NCBI GenBank assembly: GCA_900545925.1
Contig: URAZ01000013.1
Coordinates: 1 to 64,000 of the forward strand
DNA from: an uncultured Eubacteriales bacterium
Lineage (GTDB): Bacteria; Bacillota; Clostridia; Oscillospirales; Oscillospiraceae
Length of the DNA: 64,000 bases
Direction: 5' to 3'
Positions within the stretch are counted from its first letter, which is position 1; each line of letters begins with the position of its first letter. Under the pieces are notes generated by a model that was not told the origin of the DNA, did no database searches, and saw only the letters and a list, made by a program, of their open reading frames with translations. Shown piece by piece: positions 25,878 through 34,013 of this stretch. Made by a program: the position numbers and the translations under genes.

Positions 25878-27239
25878 TTATTGCGCTTTTTTATAGACCC
25901 ATGCGTTCGGAAGCGGGCGGCCGCCGGTGTAGCGCAGGGGAGAGGACGACGACTGCGTGACGTATTCGCCGTCGAACCACAGCATGGCACTTGAGCCGCC
26001 GTCGAGGTTGATAGCCTGCATGCACTTGTGCTGGAGCAGAATCTCGGAGCAGTTGTTGACGCTTGTGCCGAGAATGCCCTCAAGCGGATATCGGCCCTCA
26101 ATGACCAGCATGAGAATTTCATAGTTCTCGCTCTGGCCGATGCAGGCACGCGGCTGTTCGCCGGTCCAGTAATCATCCATGATCTTCTTGCCGTCCACGA
26201 TGAGCGCGGGCGTGAATTCTGCCGCGTCGGTGCAGTCCTCACTAACGGGGGACAGCGCATCTTTAATATAGAACAGATTGTCCTCGTGCAGTTCAATGCG
26301 CTTGTAGGCGTAGGCGGAGAAGTGGTCGCCATAGGCCGTGCCGTTGGACATGGTATAACCCGCAAGCAGACCGCCGTTGCCCGCGCCGTTGGGGTCGAGG
26401 AAACCGTTGGCGTTCATGGCCAGCACGCCGTTGTGTGCCTCGGCGATGGTGCCCGAGAGTTGTCCGGCCGTGCCGAGCGTCGAGGCCATCTCGATGGACA
26501 GAAGCGACGGATCCTTGCCCACGGCCAGCACGCCGCGATAGCCCTTGCCGGAAATGCGCAGCAGCAGAACGCCGTCTTTCGCGTCGATGGCCAGCACCTG
26601 CTCGCCAAAAATGGACTGGATGGATGTACCTTCGTCGTCAAAACCGGCTTCGTTGATGTAAATATGATCCCAGCCGTTTGCCAGCGTGTCGGGATGCTCG
26701 GCCAGATATGCTTCCATCGAGGAGCGGTCGAGTTCCCAGAAAACGGTGTAGAACGCTTCCTGCGCCTGCTTTTCCAGTTCCTCGGGCGTGAGCGTATCAT
26801 CTTCCTTTGTGTCCGACTCGTGCGTGACATTCGGGTCGATGTGCGTCACGTTGCCGCTGCCATTTGCGGAACTGTCCGGTTCGGCAGGGGAGTCGGTCTT
26901 GCCCCAGTTGGCGTTGGATTCCTTGCCGACCGTCGCAGCCTTGAACAGACCGTATTCGTACCGAACCTCGTCAATGACATCCTTGGGGATAAAATAGGTC
27001 GCCAGCCACTGGTGGCGCATGGTGTCCATCGCGGTGTTGATATAAATCGTCCGCCATTTTTTGACGAAGCTGTTGTTCGTATACACGCAGAAGAAGTACA
27101 GCGCTTCCAGACACAGAATGACGAGCAGCCAGATGGCGAGCGTCTTCAGGGGCTTTTTGACCTTCTTCTTTTTCGGCTTGCCGGAGCGCTTGGCTACGCG
27201 CGCGCCGCCGGTCGAGCTGAACAGTTTGACCTGTGACAT
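25878..27239 (-). CDS. Membrane-anchored phosphodiester glycosidase family protein
   Basis: A 453-aa protein with a strongly basic N-terminus (KPKKKKVKK) and a signal-anchor helix at about residues 33-53. The C-terminal part (about 215-450) fits the phosphodiester glycosidase (NAGPA/DUF2233) family linked to exopolysaccharide and teichoic-type metabolism: AMNANGFLDPNGAGNGG, RACIGQSENYEILMLVIEGR and the C-terminal AINLDGGSSAMLWFDG. It is expected outside the membrane, cleaving phosphodiester-linked sugars. It is monocistronic, with its own promoter at 27279-27307 and GGAGA before the ATG. Confidence 0.86.
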   Translation of the reverse strand: MSQVKLFSSTGGARVAKRSGKPKKKKVKKPLKTLAIWLLVILCLEALYFFCVYTNNSFVKKWRTIYINTAMDTMRHQWLATYFIPKDVIDEVRYEYGLFKAATVGKESNANWGKTDSPAEPDSSANGSGNVTHIDPNVTHESDTKEDDTLTPEELEKQAQEAFYTVFWELDRSSMEAYLAEHPDTLANGWDHIYINEAGFDDEGTSIQSIFGEQVLAIDAKDGVLLLRISGKGYRGVLAVGKDPSLLSIEMASTLGTAGQLSGTIAEAHNGVLAMNANGFLDPNGAGNGGLLAGYTMSNGTAYGDHFSAYAYKRIELHEDNLFYIKDALSPVSEDCTDAAEFTPALIVDGKKIMDDYWTGEQPRACIGQSENYEILMLVIEGRYPLEGILGTSVNNCSEILLQHKCMQAINLDGGSSAMLWFDGEYVTQSSSSPLRYTGGRPLPNAWVYKKAQ

Positions 27240-27278
27240 CGAATCTCTCCAGTATCAATAAAAATCACATACGAACGC

Positions 27279-27307
27279 ATTCTATCACACATCGACGCAG
27301 GAATCAA
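27279..27307 (-). promoter_or_regulatory. Promoter of the phosphodiester glycosidase gene
   Basis: Minus strand TTGATT (27307-27302), 17-nt spacer, TAGAAT (27284-27279), 40 nt before the start codon. Confidence 0.6.
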
Positions 27308-27359
27308 ACCTTTTCCCAGAAAGTTAAGAAATATTTACAATTTACCGTGGATTTGATAC

Positions 27360-28130
27360 TTATTTTGTGCCGGTCTGCGTGCTGTGGCCGACGGTGCCGG
27401 GTTCAGCCTCCAGATTTTCGCCGAATTCAACCGTTCCGATCCGGCAGCCGTGCCCGATGCGGACGTATTTGCCGCGGACGATCTCAGCCTCGACATTTTC
27501 CAGCTCGATGTTGTCGCCCTCGATCGAGCCGATGCGCGCACAGCCGGGGCTTGTGTGGAAGATACCGAGGACCATTGCCGTGTCCTTCTGCAGGACGCGG
27601 ATAGTTCCGCCGCCGATGGCACTGATGTGCACCGCGCGGTTGGCCGAGATCTCGACCGTCTCCGCGTTCAGAAGTCCGCCGATCTCTACTGCACCGCTCA
27701 AGACCGCCGTCTCTGCCTCGACGTCTCCGCTGACCCGGCACGAGCCGAAGGAACGGAGCGCCCGGCAGTGGACGCTGCCCGCTTCCAGAGAGCCGGACGC
27801 ACGGATCTCGTCCGCCGTAAGCGCCTGCTCCGTCCGCAGTGAACCGGAGACGGACGCGAGCCCCTCTACCTGCACCGACTGCGCGGAAAACGAGCCGGAG
27901 GACGTCAGACTGCCGCAGCGGACGCTTCCTGCCACCTTCCCTGCTCCGCTTGTGCACAGCTCGCCTGCGCAGTCCACATCGCCCTGAACATTCGATGCAC
28001 CGGAGCAGTGCAGTTCCTCACATTTGAGGCTGCCCTGCACTTTGCCTGCGCCGCTGATCGAGACCTTGTCGTATTCACCGCCCGGCATGCTGCTCGAGCC
28101 GGAAATCTTCATATCAATGTGTTCGTTCAT
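27360..28130 (-). CDS. Bactofilin-like polymer-forming protein
   Basis: A 256-aa protein made of short repeating beta-strand units (GAGKVQGSLKCEELHCSGAS, GAGKVAGSVRCGSLTSSG and so on), the pattern of bactofilin-type right-handed beta-helix proteins that self-assemble into filaments. Its start overlaps the upstream regulator (ATGA, 28127-28130). B. subtilis has the comparable yhbD-yhbE-yhbF cluster, where the latter two are bactofilins. The repeats here are longer and contain several cysteines. A scaffold role at the envelope is inferred from the family. Confidence 0.8.
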   Translation of the reverse strand: MNEHIDMKISGSSSMPGGEYDKVSISGAGKVQGSLKCEELHCSGASNVQGDVDCAGELCTSGAGKVAGSVRCGSLTSSGSFSAQSVQVEGLASVSGSLRTEQALTADEIRASGSLEAGSVHCRALRSFGSCRVSGDVEAETAVLSGAVEIGGLLNAETVEISANRAVHISAIGGGTIRVLQKDTAMVLGIFHTSPGCARIGSIEGDNIELENVEAEIVRGKYVRIGHGCRIGTVEFGENLEAEPGTVGHSTQTGTK

Positions 28131-28516
28131 AATGCTTCCTCCTTCAGATGCTCCAGAATATCGGTTTTGTGTTCGCCCTCGGTCAGATACAGGTGTAAAA
28201 GCTCGTCGAGGGGATAGATTTTCGCGCCGTATTTTGTTTCCAGAACCAGCGTCCGCCGTGCAGCGGCCGCCTGCTTCTGCCCGGCCAGTTCCTCTGCCAG
28301 CGCATCGAGCGAGACGCGCTCCTTGCTTTCCAAAATCCGCTCCACGCGCAGGCAGATCTGCTTCGTGTGGAAATATGTCTCCTGTCCGCTCGGCGTCGAA
28401 CGGCGCAGGAACCAGCTTTCCGGGATCAGGCCCATCCGCTTCCAGCGGTACAGTGCGCCATACGAAATTCCATAGCGCTCCAACAGTTCCTTTTTGGAAA
28501 TCAGATCCTCATCCAT
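28127..28516 (-). CDS. yhbD: YhbD-like MerR-type HTH protein (DUF4004)
   Basis: A 129-aa protein resembling B. subtilis YhbD (DUF4004). The N-terminal helix-turn-helix is MerR-like (SKKELLERYGISYGALYRWKR followed by GLIPESWFLRR). The remainder is helical (RVERILESKERVSLDALAEEL) and ends with LYLTEGEHKTDILEHLKEEAL. The start at 28516 has AGGAGG seven bases upstream. Three dyad sites of the form GTAACA-N-TGTTAC occur at its promoter, one in the spacer, suggesting autoregulation. It forms an operon with the bactofilin-like gene. Confidence 0.8.
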   Translation of the reverse strand: MDEDLISKKELLERYGISYGALYRWKRMGLIPESWFLRRSTPSGQETYFHTKQICLRVERILESKERVSLDALAEELAGQKQAAAARRTLVLETKYGAKIYPLDELLHLYLTEGEHKTDILEHLKEEAL

Positions 28517-28531
28517 GTACAGCCTCCTTCT

Positions 28532-28584
28532 GTAACATTGTTCCGTAACACTGTTACATCCATACAATAGCATAACATTGTTAC
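28532..28584. promoter_or_regulatory. Triple GTAACA-N-TGTTAC operator
   Basis: Three 13-bp dyads: gtaacattgttcc (28532-28544), a perfect gtaacactgttac (28545-28557) and ataacattgttac (28572-28584). The third lies inside the promoter spacer of the yhbD-like gene; the other two lie downstream of the start region. The arrangement suggests steric control by the encoded HTH protein. Confidence 0.65.
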
Positions 28585-28592
28585 GCTGTCAA
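28564..28592 (-). promoter_or_regulatory. Promoter of the yhbD-bactofilin operon
   Basis: Minus strand TTGACA (28592-28587), 17-nt spacer containing an operator dyad, TATTGT (28569-28564). Confidence 0.7.
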
Positions 28593-28669
28593 GTGTTTTT
28601 TCCATGCAAAGAAATACCGATCGACCGAACTGCTGTCGGTACCCATTTCCGTTCCGCCGGATAAAATGC

Positions 28670-28720
28670 TTGACAAATATCCGAAATCGGACTATACTGC
28701 AACAGTCTGATTTCGGACAG
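28670..28720 (+). promoter_or_regulatory. MarR promoter with two operator dyads
   Basis: TTGACA (28670-28675), 17-nt spacer, TATACT (28693-28698). A dyad TCCGAAATCGGA (28680-28691) occupies the spacer, and a related half-site copy TCTGATTTCGGACAG lies at 28706-28720, both positioned for repression by the MarR protein encoded next. Confidence 0.7.
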
Positions 28721-28735
28721 TTTGGAGGTGCGGAT

Positions 28736-29218
28736 ATGGATCCGGTTTCTTATCGGACGCTTGTGGCGTTTAACAGAGAAATGAAAAAGCTGGATGATAT
28801 CTACCGGAGCGCAGCGAAAGAGTGCGGGATGGCCGAATGTGCGTTCTGGATTCTCTACACACTGCGCGTGGAGGAAAAAAGCTTTACACAGGCGGAACTC
28901 TGTGAATTTCTTGCTGAGCCGAAGCAGACGGTCAATTCCGCCCTCAAGAAGCTTGTTGCAGAGGGGTATCTTGCCCTTTCATCTGGTGCCGATCAGCGCA
29001 GCAAGCTTGTGCAGCTGACGCCGAAGGGCGAACAGCTTGCCTGTGAACGCGTTGACAGGATTCCAAAGGCGGAGGCTGCCGCACTGCGTGCAATGCGTCC
29101 GGAGGACCGCGCGGCCTTCATCTGCCTGACCCGGCAGTACCGCCTGCTTCTTGAGCAGCAGTTCAGAGAATCAAAGTCAAAAGGAGGAACACCGCCCGAA
29201 CCGGCGGCGCAGAAATAA
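28736..29218 (+). CDS. MarR-family transcriptional regulator
   Basis: A 160-aa winged-helix regulator of the MarR family (FTQAELCEFLAEPKQTVNSALKKLVAEGYLAL is the DNA-binding helix region, followed by the wing DQRSKLVQLTPKGE). The start at 28736 is chosen because GGAGG precedes it and the promoter and operators lie immediately upstream. Only four bases separate it from the MATE exporter gene, so it most likely represses that exporter and itself in response to a toxic ligand. Confidence 0.88.
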   Translation: MDPVSYRTLVAFNREMKKLDDIYRSAAKECGMAECAFWILYTLRVEEKSFTQAELCEFLAEPKQTVNSALKKLVAEGYLALSSGADQRSKLVQLTPKGEQLACERVDRIPKAEAAALRAMRPEDRAAFICLTRQYRLLLEQQFRESKSKGGTPPEPAAQK

Positions 29219-29221
29219 AAA

Positions 29222-30583
29222 ATGAAGCAACAGATTCGGTTATCCGATCATTTTACCTATCGAAAACTGCTCCGATTTGTATTGCCGTCCATCATTATGA
29301 TGATCTTTACATCGATCTACGGCGTGGTGGACGGGCTTTTCGTCTCGAATTTCGCCGGAAAGACGGCCTTTGCGGCGATCAATCTGGTCATGCCGTTCAT
29401 TATGGTACTGGGCGGCATCGGCTTCATGATCGGCACGGGCGGCACCGCACTCGTCTCTAAGACGCTTGGCGAGGGTCAGCAAGAGGAAGCCAACCGCTAT
29501 TTTTCCATGATGATTCTCTTTACGGCGCTGCTCGGTGTTTTGCTTGCCGTATTCGGTGTTGTCTGTATGCGTCCGGTGGCGCAATTTCTCGGCGCAACGC
29601 CGGAAATGCTGGATGACTGCGTGCGCTATGGACGGATTGTCATTGCGTTCACAGGCGCGTTCATGCTGCAGAATGTATTCCAGAGTTTTCTGATCGCGGC
29701 AGAAAAGCCAAAGCTGGGCCTTGCCGCAACGGTCGCGGCAGGCGTAACGAATATGGCGCTCGATGCACTGTTTGTCGCGGGGTTCCGCTGGGGCATTGCA
29801 GGTGCAGCCATTGCAACGGGCCTGAGCCAGTGCGTGGGCGGCCTGTTTCCGCTGGTCTATTTTCTTCGTCCGAATACAAGCAGACTCCGGCTCGTCAAAA
29901 CGCGGCTGGAACTGCGCCCGATGCTGAACGCCTGCGGCAACGGCTCGTCCGAGCTGATGAGCAATATCTCCTCGTCTATTGTCAGCATGCTCTATAACTT
30001 CCAGCTGCTCAAGTACATCGGAGAAGACGGCGTCTCGGCTTATGGCGTTCTGATGTATGTGCAGTTCATCTTTATTGCCATTGATATCGGCTACGCCATC
30101 GGCTGCGCGCCGATTGTCGGCTTTCACTACGGCGCACAGAATCATGCTGAACTGAAAAACATGCTCAAAAAGAGCGTTTTGCTGATGTGTGCTTCCGGTG
30201 CTGTGCTGACGCTTCTGGCAAGACTGCTGGCTGCGCCGCTTGCGAAGCTGTTTGTCGGGTATGACGAGGGGCTTTATACGCTGACCTGCCACGCGTTCCG
30301 GCTGTTCTCGTTCGCGTTTTTGTTTGCGGGCTTCAATATATTCGCCTCGTCGTTCTTTACGGCGCTGGGCAACGGGCTAATTTCCGCCGCGATCTCTTTT
30401 TTGCGGACGCTCGTGTTCCAGATGGCCTCTGTTCTCATTCTCCCGCTGATTTTTGACGTTGACGGCATCTGGTACGCCATCACGGTCGCTGAGGTCTTTG
30501 CAACGCTTATCTCCGTGTTTTTTCTGTTTGCCAAGCGAAAAAAGTATCATTACATGGAATGTTCGCCCCATGGAAAAAAATAA
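29222..30583 (+). CDS. MATE family efflux transporter
   Basis: A 453-aa membrane exporter with 12 predicted helices in two similar halves, typical of MATE multidrug/organic cation antiporters. Features include FRKLLRF-like openings, GIGFMIGTGGTALVSKTLGEG in helix 2 and IDIGYAIGCAPIVGFHYGA in the second half. It follows the MarR gene directly, a common drug-responsive pair. The exported compound cannot be told from sequence. Confidence 0.9.
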   Translation: MKQQIRLSDHFTYRKLLRFVLPSIIMMIFTSIYGVVDGLFVSNFAGKTAFAAINLVMPFIMVLGGIGFMIGTGGTALVSKTLGEGQQEEANRYFSMMILFTALLGVLLAVFGVVCMRPVAQFLGATPEMLDDCVRYGRIVIAFTGAFMLQNVFQSFLIAAEKPKLGLAATVAAGVTNMALDALFVAGFRWGIAGAAIATGLSQCVGGLFPLVYFLRPNTSRLRLVKTRLELRPMLNACGNGSSELMSNISSSIVSMLYNFQLLKYIGEDGVSAYGVLMYVQFIFIAIDIGYAIGCAPIVGFHYGAQNHAELKNMLKKSVLLMCASGAVLTLLARLLAAPLAKLFVGYDEGLYTLTCHAFRLFSFAFLFAGFNIFASSFFTALGNGLISAAISFLRTLVFQMASVLILPLIFDVDGIWYAITVAEVFATLISVFFLFAKRKKYHYMECSPHGKK

Positions 30584-30616
30584 CGTGATTTTTGCTTGAA
30601 ACATGCTAGAATAGGA

Positions 30617-30640
30617 GACGGCCTGCCGAGGCGGGCCGTC
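30617..30640 (+). terminator. Hairpin after the MATE gene
   Basis: GACGGCCTGCC (30617-30627) / GGCGGGCCGTC (30630-30640), 11 pairs with one G-U and a very tight loop. A U-tract is lacking, so termination is uncertain; it may instead separate the MATE and EamA messages. Confidence 0.4.
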
Positions 30641-30666
30641 GATTCATATCGAAGGGAGCCGGGATT

Positions 30667-31527
30667 ATGTGGATTCTCTATGCGTTCGGGTCGGCACTGT
30701 TTGCGGGCTTGACAGCGGTGTTGGCCAAGTGCGGCATCCGAAAGACGGATTCAACGGTTGCGACTGCAATCCGGACAATCGTGGTTCTGGCCTTTTCATG
30801 GCTGATGGTGTTCATCGTCGGCTCGCAGGAACGGCTTTCCGCAATCAGCGAAAAAACGCTTCTGTTCCTGATTCTGTCCGGCCTTGCAACCGGCGCAAGC
30901 TGGCTGTGTTATTTCCGTGCGCTGCAGATCGGCGATATCAATAAGGTTGTGCCGGTCGATAAATCCAGCACGGTTCTGACTATCCTGCTTGCAGTCATTT
31001 TCCTGCATGAATCGCTGAGCATCGCAAAGGGCGCAGGCATCTTGCTGATCGCGGCGGGTACTTATCTTATGATCGAGAAAAAGCAGTCAGACGGCGCGGC
31101 AAAGGCTGGAAGCAGCTGGCTTCTGTACGCGGCAGGTTCCGCCGTGTTCGCAAGTCTGACCTCCATTCTCGGCAAGATCGGCATTTCCGGCGTTGAATCG
31201 AATCTCGGCACGGCGATTCGCACGGGCGTAGTGCTTGTGATGTCGTGGATGATGGTATTCGTCACGGGTAGGGGAAAGCTTCTGCGCGCGGTGCCGAAGA
31301 ATGAACTCGGCTTTATCTGCCTGTCCGGTTTAGCCACGGGCGGCAGCTGGCTGTGCTATTATAAAGCCCTGCAGGACGGCCCGGCAAGCGTCGTCGCGCC
31401 CATCGATAAGCTGAGCATTCTGGTGACGATTCTGTTCTCGTGGCTCGTGTTCCACGAAAAGCTGACGAAAAAATCGGCTGCCGGCCTTGTTGCTGTCGTC
31501 GGCGGAACACTGCTGATGCTGCTCTGA
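30667..31527 (+). CDS. EamA/DMT-family transporter
   Basis: A 286-aa membrane protein with two EamA domains of five helices each (about 1-135 and 150-286). The halves are clearly related (SALFAGLTAVLAKCGI and SAVFASLTSILGKIGI; SGLATGASWLCYFRALQ and SGLATGGSWLCYYKALQ). Members export or import metabolites; the substrate is unknown. It has a good GGGAGCC site and follows the MATE gene by 83 bases, with a hairpin and weak promoter-like bases in between. Confidence 0.88.
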   Translation: MWILYAFGSALFAGLTAVLAKCGIRKTDSTVATAIRTIVVLAFSWLMVFIVGSQERLSAISEKTLLFLILSGLATGASWLCYFRALQIGDINKVVPVDKSSTVLTILLAVIFLHESLSIAKGAGILLIAAGTYLMIEKKQSDGAAKAGSSWLLYAAGSAVFASLTSILGKIGISGVESNLGTAIRTGVVLVMSWMMVFVTGRGKLLRAVPKNELGFICLSGLATGGSWLCYYKALQDGPASVVAPIDKLSILVTILFSWLVFHEKLTKKSAAGLVAVVGGTLLMLL

Positions 31528-31531
31528 TACA

Positions 31532-31560
31532 GGGAAGCTGGCGCAAAGCGCCTGAGGGGT
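31532..31560. repeat. Repeat family C fragment
   Basis: GGGAAGCTGGCGCAAAGCG followed by CCTGAGGGG resembles part of repeat C1. It adjoins the family A copy at 31614. Confidence 0.5.
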
Positions 31561-31613
31561 TGCAGCATGCAGCAGCAAAACCAGAAGTCCTTCGGCGAAT
31601 TCGTACGCACCGC

Positions 31614-31718
31614 GTAGGGGCCGATGCCCACATCGGCCCGGCAGAATGCACCGGTTTTACGGTAGCCTACGGCGAATTCGCAACTTCCCAACGGGCCGAT
31701 GTAGGCATCGGCCCCTAC
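31614..31718. repeat. MITE-like repeat family A, copy 2
   Basis: A 105-bp element with about 27-bp terminal inverted repeats (GTAGGGGCCGATGCCCACAT... and its inverse ending CATCGGCCCCTAC). Each arm itself contains a small hairpin CCGATGCCCACATCGG. The core contains CGGCGAATTCGCAACTTCCC. It fills the gap between the EamA gene and the small protein at 31847; no other gene is seen there. Confidence 0.85.
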
Positions 31719-31846
31719 ATTCGAGTAGGCGTCTGCATCTGCTTTTCACAATTTTTCGCGCAGAACAGGCGCGGCAAGGGGAGGCTTATCACCACGCCGT
31801 GCATAAAAATCCCCTTTCCGCAAAAGCTGTCACAGAGGTGACGTTT

Positions 31847-32080
31847 ATGGCAAACAACGAAAAATTCCGCTACGATCCAACGCCTATGAACCATGAATTT
31901 CCCGGCCAGCCGGACGATTGCTTTGATGTGGTCAATCAGTACGGCACTTACAACATCCAGAAGACCGCCGATACCGACAATGCATATCCAGCCATTGCGC
32001 AAGGCATGCCGAAGGTCGGCCACTTTGCGCGCCGCAGCAAGGCAATGTTCGATATGACAGGTGGAGAAACGAAGAGATAA
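31847..32080 (+). CDS. Small conserved-looking hypothetical protein
   Basis: A 77-aa, polar protein (MANNEKFRYDPTPMNHEF...) with a GAGGTG Shine-Dalgarno. No signal peptide, membrane segment or known motif was seen. Composition (Asn, Asp, Tyr, Pro, Gln) and the clean terminator right after it support a real gene. Function is unknown. Confidence 0.65.
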   Translation: MANNEKFRYDPTPMNHEFPGQPDDCFDVVNQYGTYNIQKTADTDNAYPAIAQGMPKVGHFARRSKAMFDMTGGETKR

Positions 32081-32082
32081 GC

Positions 32083-32125
32083 AAAAATCCGGTGGAGCGC
32101 ATTGCGCTCCGCCGGATTCGTTTTC
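32083..32125. terminator. Bidirectional terminator
   Basis: AATCCGGtGGAGCGC (32086-32100) / GCGCTCCgCCGGATT (32104-32118), with CGTTTTC downstream on the plus strand and TTTTTGC on the minus strand. It serves the small protein and the ArsC-like gene. Confidence 0.8.
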
Positions 32126-32465
32126 ATTTCCATGTTTCCCAAATCTCCGGGCAATACCCGGCCGTGGCCTGCTTGCCGTTTCGGACGATGGGTGTCCGCA
32201 TGAGTTCTGGATGATCGAACAGCTTGTTTTCTTTGGCGCGCGTATCATCTGTATAGCGCATAAGATCAATCTCCGGACTTTTGACCGACCAGTCAATCAG
32301 CGTGTCCACACCGCCGACGGCGCGCAGGACACTGTCAAATTCGCCGCCGGACATCCCGAAGCGAACCAGATCAATCTGCTGAAACTTGATTCGGCGCTCC
32401 TTGAACCAGCGTTCAGTCTTTTTCGTATCAAAGCATTTCTTTTTTCCGAAGATCTGAATGTTCAT
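32124..32465 (-). CDS. ArsC/Spx-family thioredoxin-fold protein
   Basis: A 113-aa protein of the arsenate reductase (ArsC/YffB/Spx) family: FGKKKCFDTKK with Cys11 as the likely reactive thiol, a following KAERWF-like helix, RYTDDTRAKENK and a C-terminal ...ELMRTPIVRNGKQATAGYCPE with the cis-proline region TPIV. Spx-like regulators and non-arsenate reductases share this fold, so activity is open. It is coupled to a 37-aa ORF upstream by a TAAG-ATG junction. Confidence 0.82.
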   Translation of the reverse strand: MNIQIFGKKKCFDTKKTERWFKERRIKFQQIDLVRFGMSGGEFDSVLRAVGGVDTLIDWSVKSPEIDLMRYTDDTRAKENKLFDHPELMRTPIVRNGKQATAGYCPEIWETWK

Positions 32466-32466
32466 C

Positions 32467-32580
32467 TTATTCCTCCAGCATGGCGGCAGCTTCCGCCTCG
32501 GTGTCGGCGGAAAACAGGAACTGGCCCGCCGTGGTATAGACCTCTACATGACCTCTGACATAACGCATCGTAATTTCCAT
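32467..32580 (-). CDS. 37-aa small protein upstream of the ArsC-like gene
   Basis: ATG at 32580 with an AAGGGGA site nine bases before it opens a 37-residue ORF: MEITMRYVRGHVEVYT, then TAGQFLFSADTEAEAAAML-EE. It stops at TAA one base before the ArsC-like start, and its last codons (GAGGAA) supply that gene's Shine-Dalgarno GGAGGAA. Balanced composition and tight coupling support a real small gene. Function is unknown. Confidence 0.6.
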   Translation of the reverse strand: MEITMRYVRGHVEVYTTAGQFLFSADTEAEAAAMLEE

Positions 32581-32660
32581 GACGCAGTTCCCCTTTCGGT
32601 TGATCTGCGGTCAGTATATCATGCGTTATGTCCAATAATCCGGACTTTCAAAATCGGAAC

Positions 32661-33977
32661 TCAATAAAAATCGCTTTCCCACTGCGCGTAGACGGTGCGG
32701 TTTTCAGTCGCCGTCAGGTCGGTCAGCAATTCACCGGATTCCGTGTACCAGCCAAGGAAGATTTCGGTATCGGATGTGGCGTCAAAGGGCGGGTCATAGA
32801 CGCTGCCTGCTTCGTAGAATGCGATATCGCGTTCCCGGTCGCCCTTCTCGGTCTGCACGAAGCGTACCCAGTAGAAGCCGTCGGACGAGCCGGAATAATC
32901 GGCATAAAGGAACACGCGAAGTTCCGCCATACGGCGGTTTACAAGACCATCGTTGATCACATACTCGCCGTTGGATTCCTTCACATGACACCAGATGCCC
33001 ATGGCAGAGGCCAATTCGTTGGTCGAATAGAGTCCGCTCTTGAGCATGGTGGACAGTGCGCTGTCCTTCATCCAGCCGGAGCCAATGTTGTAGGTCAGAC
33101 TGACGAGCGCGTCGTATTGGTTATCGCTCAGGAAAATGTTGTTTTCCGCCAGGAATTTGTCCAGCTTTTCCTCAAAACCCTGCAGCATCTCACGCAGCAG
33201 AACGTCTGCCTGCGCTTCCGTGATGCCGTTGGGGTAGTCGTCCTTGCCGCAGGCGCTGCCGTAGCCGATGGAATACTGGGCGTAGTCCCAGGCGGCCTTC
33301 TCCTGGAAGCCCTCTTTCTGCTTGATGAAATCAATCATCTGCTCGGTCGTGCGGAGCGTGATCTCAGCCGGATCCTGATCCGGGTCTGTGGGGATCACCG
33401 GGTCAAGGCTCTGATAGATGCGGTTGACGATCGCGGCGATCTCCGCGCGGGAGACGGACGCGTCCGGACGGTATGTTCCATCCGGGTAGCCGCCGACGAT
33501 CCCGGCGGCGTAAAGCGCCTCGACATAGACACTGTCGGTGTCGGTAAATGTGCCGTAGGTGCCGGGGTCAGACAGGCCAAGCGCGTTTGCAGCAAGCTTG
33601 GCAAGCATACCGCGCGTCATATTGACGTCCAGATCGGTAATATCCTGATAGCGCACAAGGAAGCCCTGATCGATGGCAAAATTCAGATAGCCTCTTGCCC
33701 AGTGGGACTCGGCGCGCTCCGGCTCCGGATAGCCTGCAGCCAGCAGGATCATCTTGAGCGATTCGCCGGTCGTGACCTTTTTCGTGGGGCGATATGTACC
33801 GTCCGGGTAGCCGCTGACGACGCCGGATTCGGACAGCGTCATCACGTCCTCATAAAACCAGCTGCTCTCCGGCACATCGGAGAAGGAGATATCATATGCG
33901 CGGACAAGCGTTGTCCCGGCCAGAAGAAGGGTCAGCGCCATGAAAACCCAAAGCAGGCTGCGAAGTCTGGTTTTCAC
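32661..33977 (-). CDS. SLH-domain GH24 lysozyme (secreted muramidase)
   Basis: A 438-aa secreted protein. The start is a GTG at 33977, nine bases after AAAGGAG, followed by a signal peptide (about 1-26). Two clear SLH modules (about 30-85 and 150-195, both with GYPDGTYRP) and a less clear one between them suggest binding to cell-wall polymers. Residues about 213-360 match the GH24 phage-type lysozyme fold with the catalytic glutamate Glu222 in IKQKEGF and YSIGYG. The C-terminal part (about 375-438) resembles a beta-repeat of the InlB-B type. It would trim peptidoglycan at the cell surface. Confidence 0.85.
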   Translation of the reverse strand: MKTRLRSLLWVFMALTLLLAGTTLVRAYDISFSDVPESSWFYEDVMTLSESGVVSGYPDGTYRPTKKVTTGESLKMILLAAGYPEPERAESHWARGYLNFAIDQGFLVRYQDITDLDVNMTRGMLAKLAANALGLSDPGTYGTFTDTDSVYVEALYAAGIVGGYPDGTYRPDASVSRAEIAAIVNRIYQSLDPVIPTDPDQDPAEITLRTTEQMIDFIKQKEGFQEKAAWDYAQYSIGYGSACGKDDYPNGITEAQADVLLREMLQGFEEKLDKFLAENNIFLSDNQYDALVSLTYNIGSGWMKDSALSTMLKSGLYSTNELASAMGIWCHVKESNGEYVINDGLVNRRMAELRVFLYADYSGSSDGFYWVRFVQTEKGDRERDIAFYEAGSVYDPPFDATSDTEIFLGWYTESGELLTDLTATENRTVYAQWESDFY

Positions 33978-34013
33978 TCTGTCACGCTCCTTTCTTTGCA
34001 TCAAATCGGAGAT

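Noticed and set aside
26028..27236. A 402-codon plus-strand frame opposite the phosphodiester glycosidase
   Set aside because: No motif, no ribosome site, and directly antisense to a gene with promoter, signal anchor and terminator.
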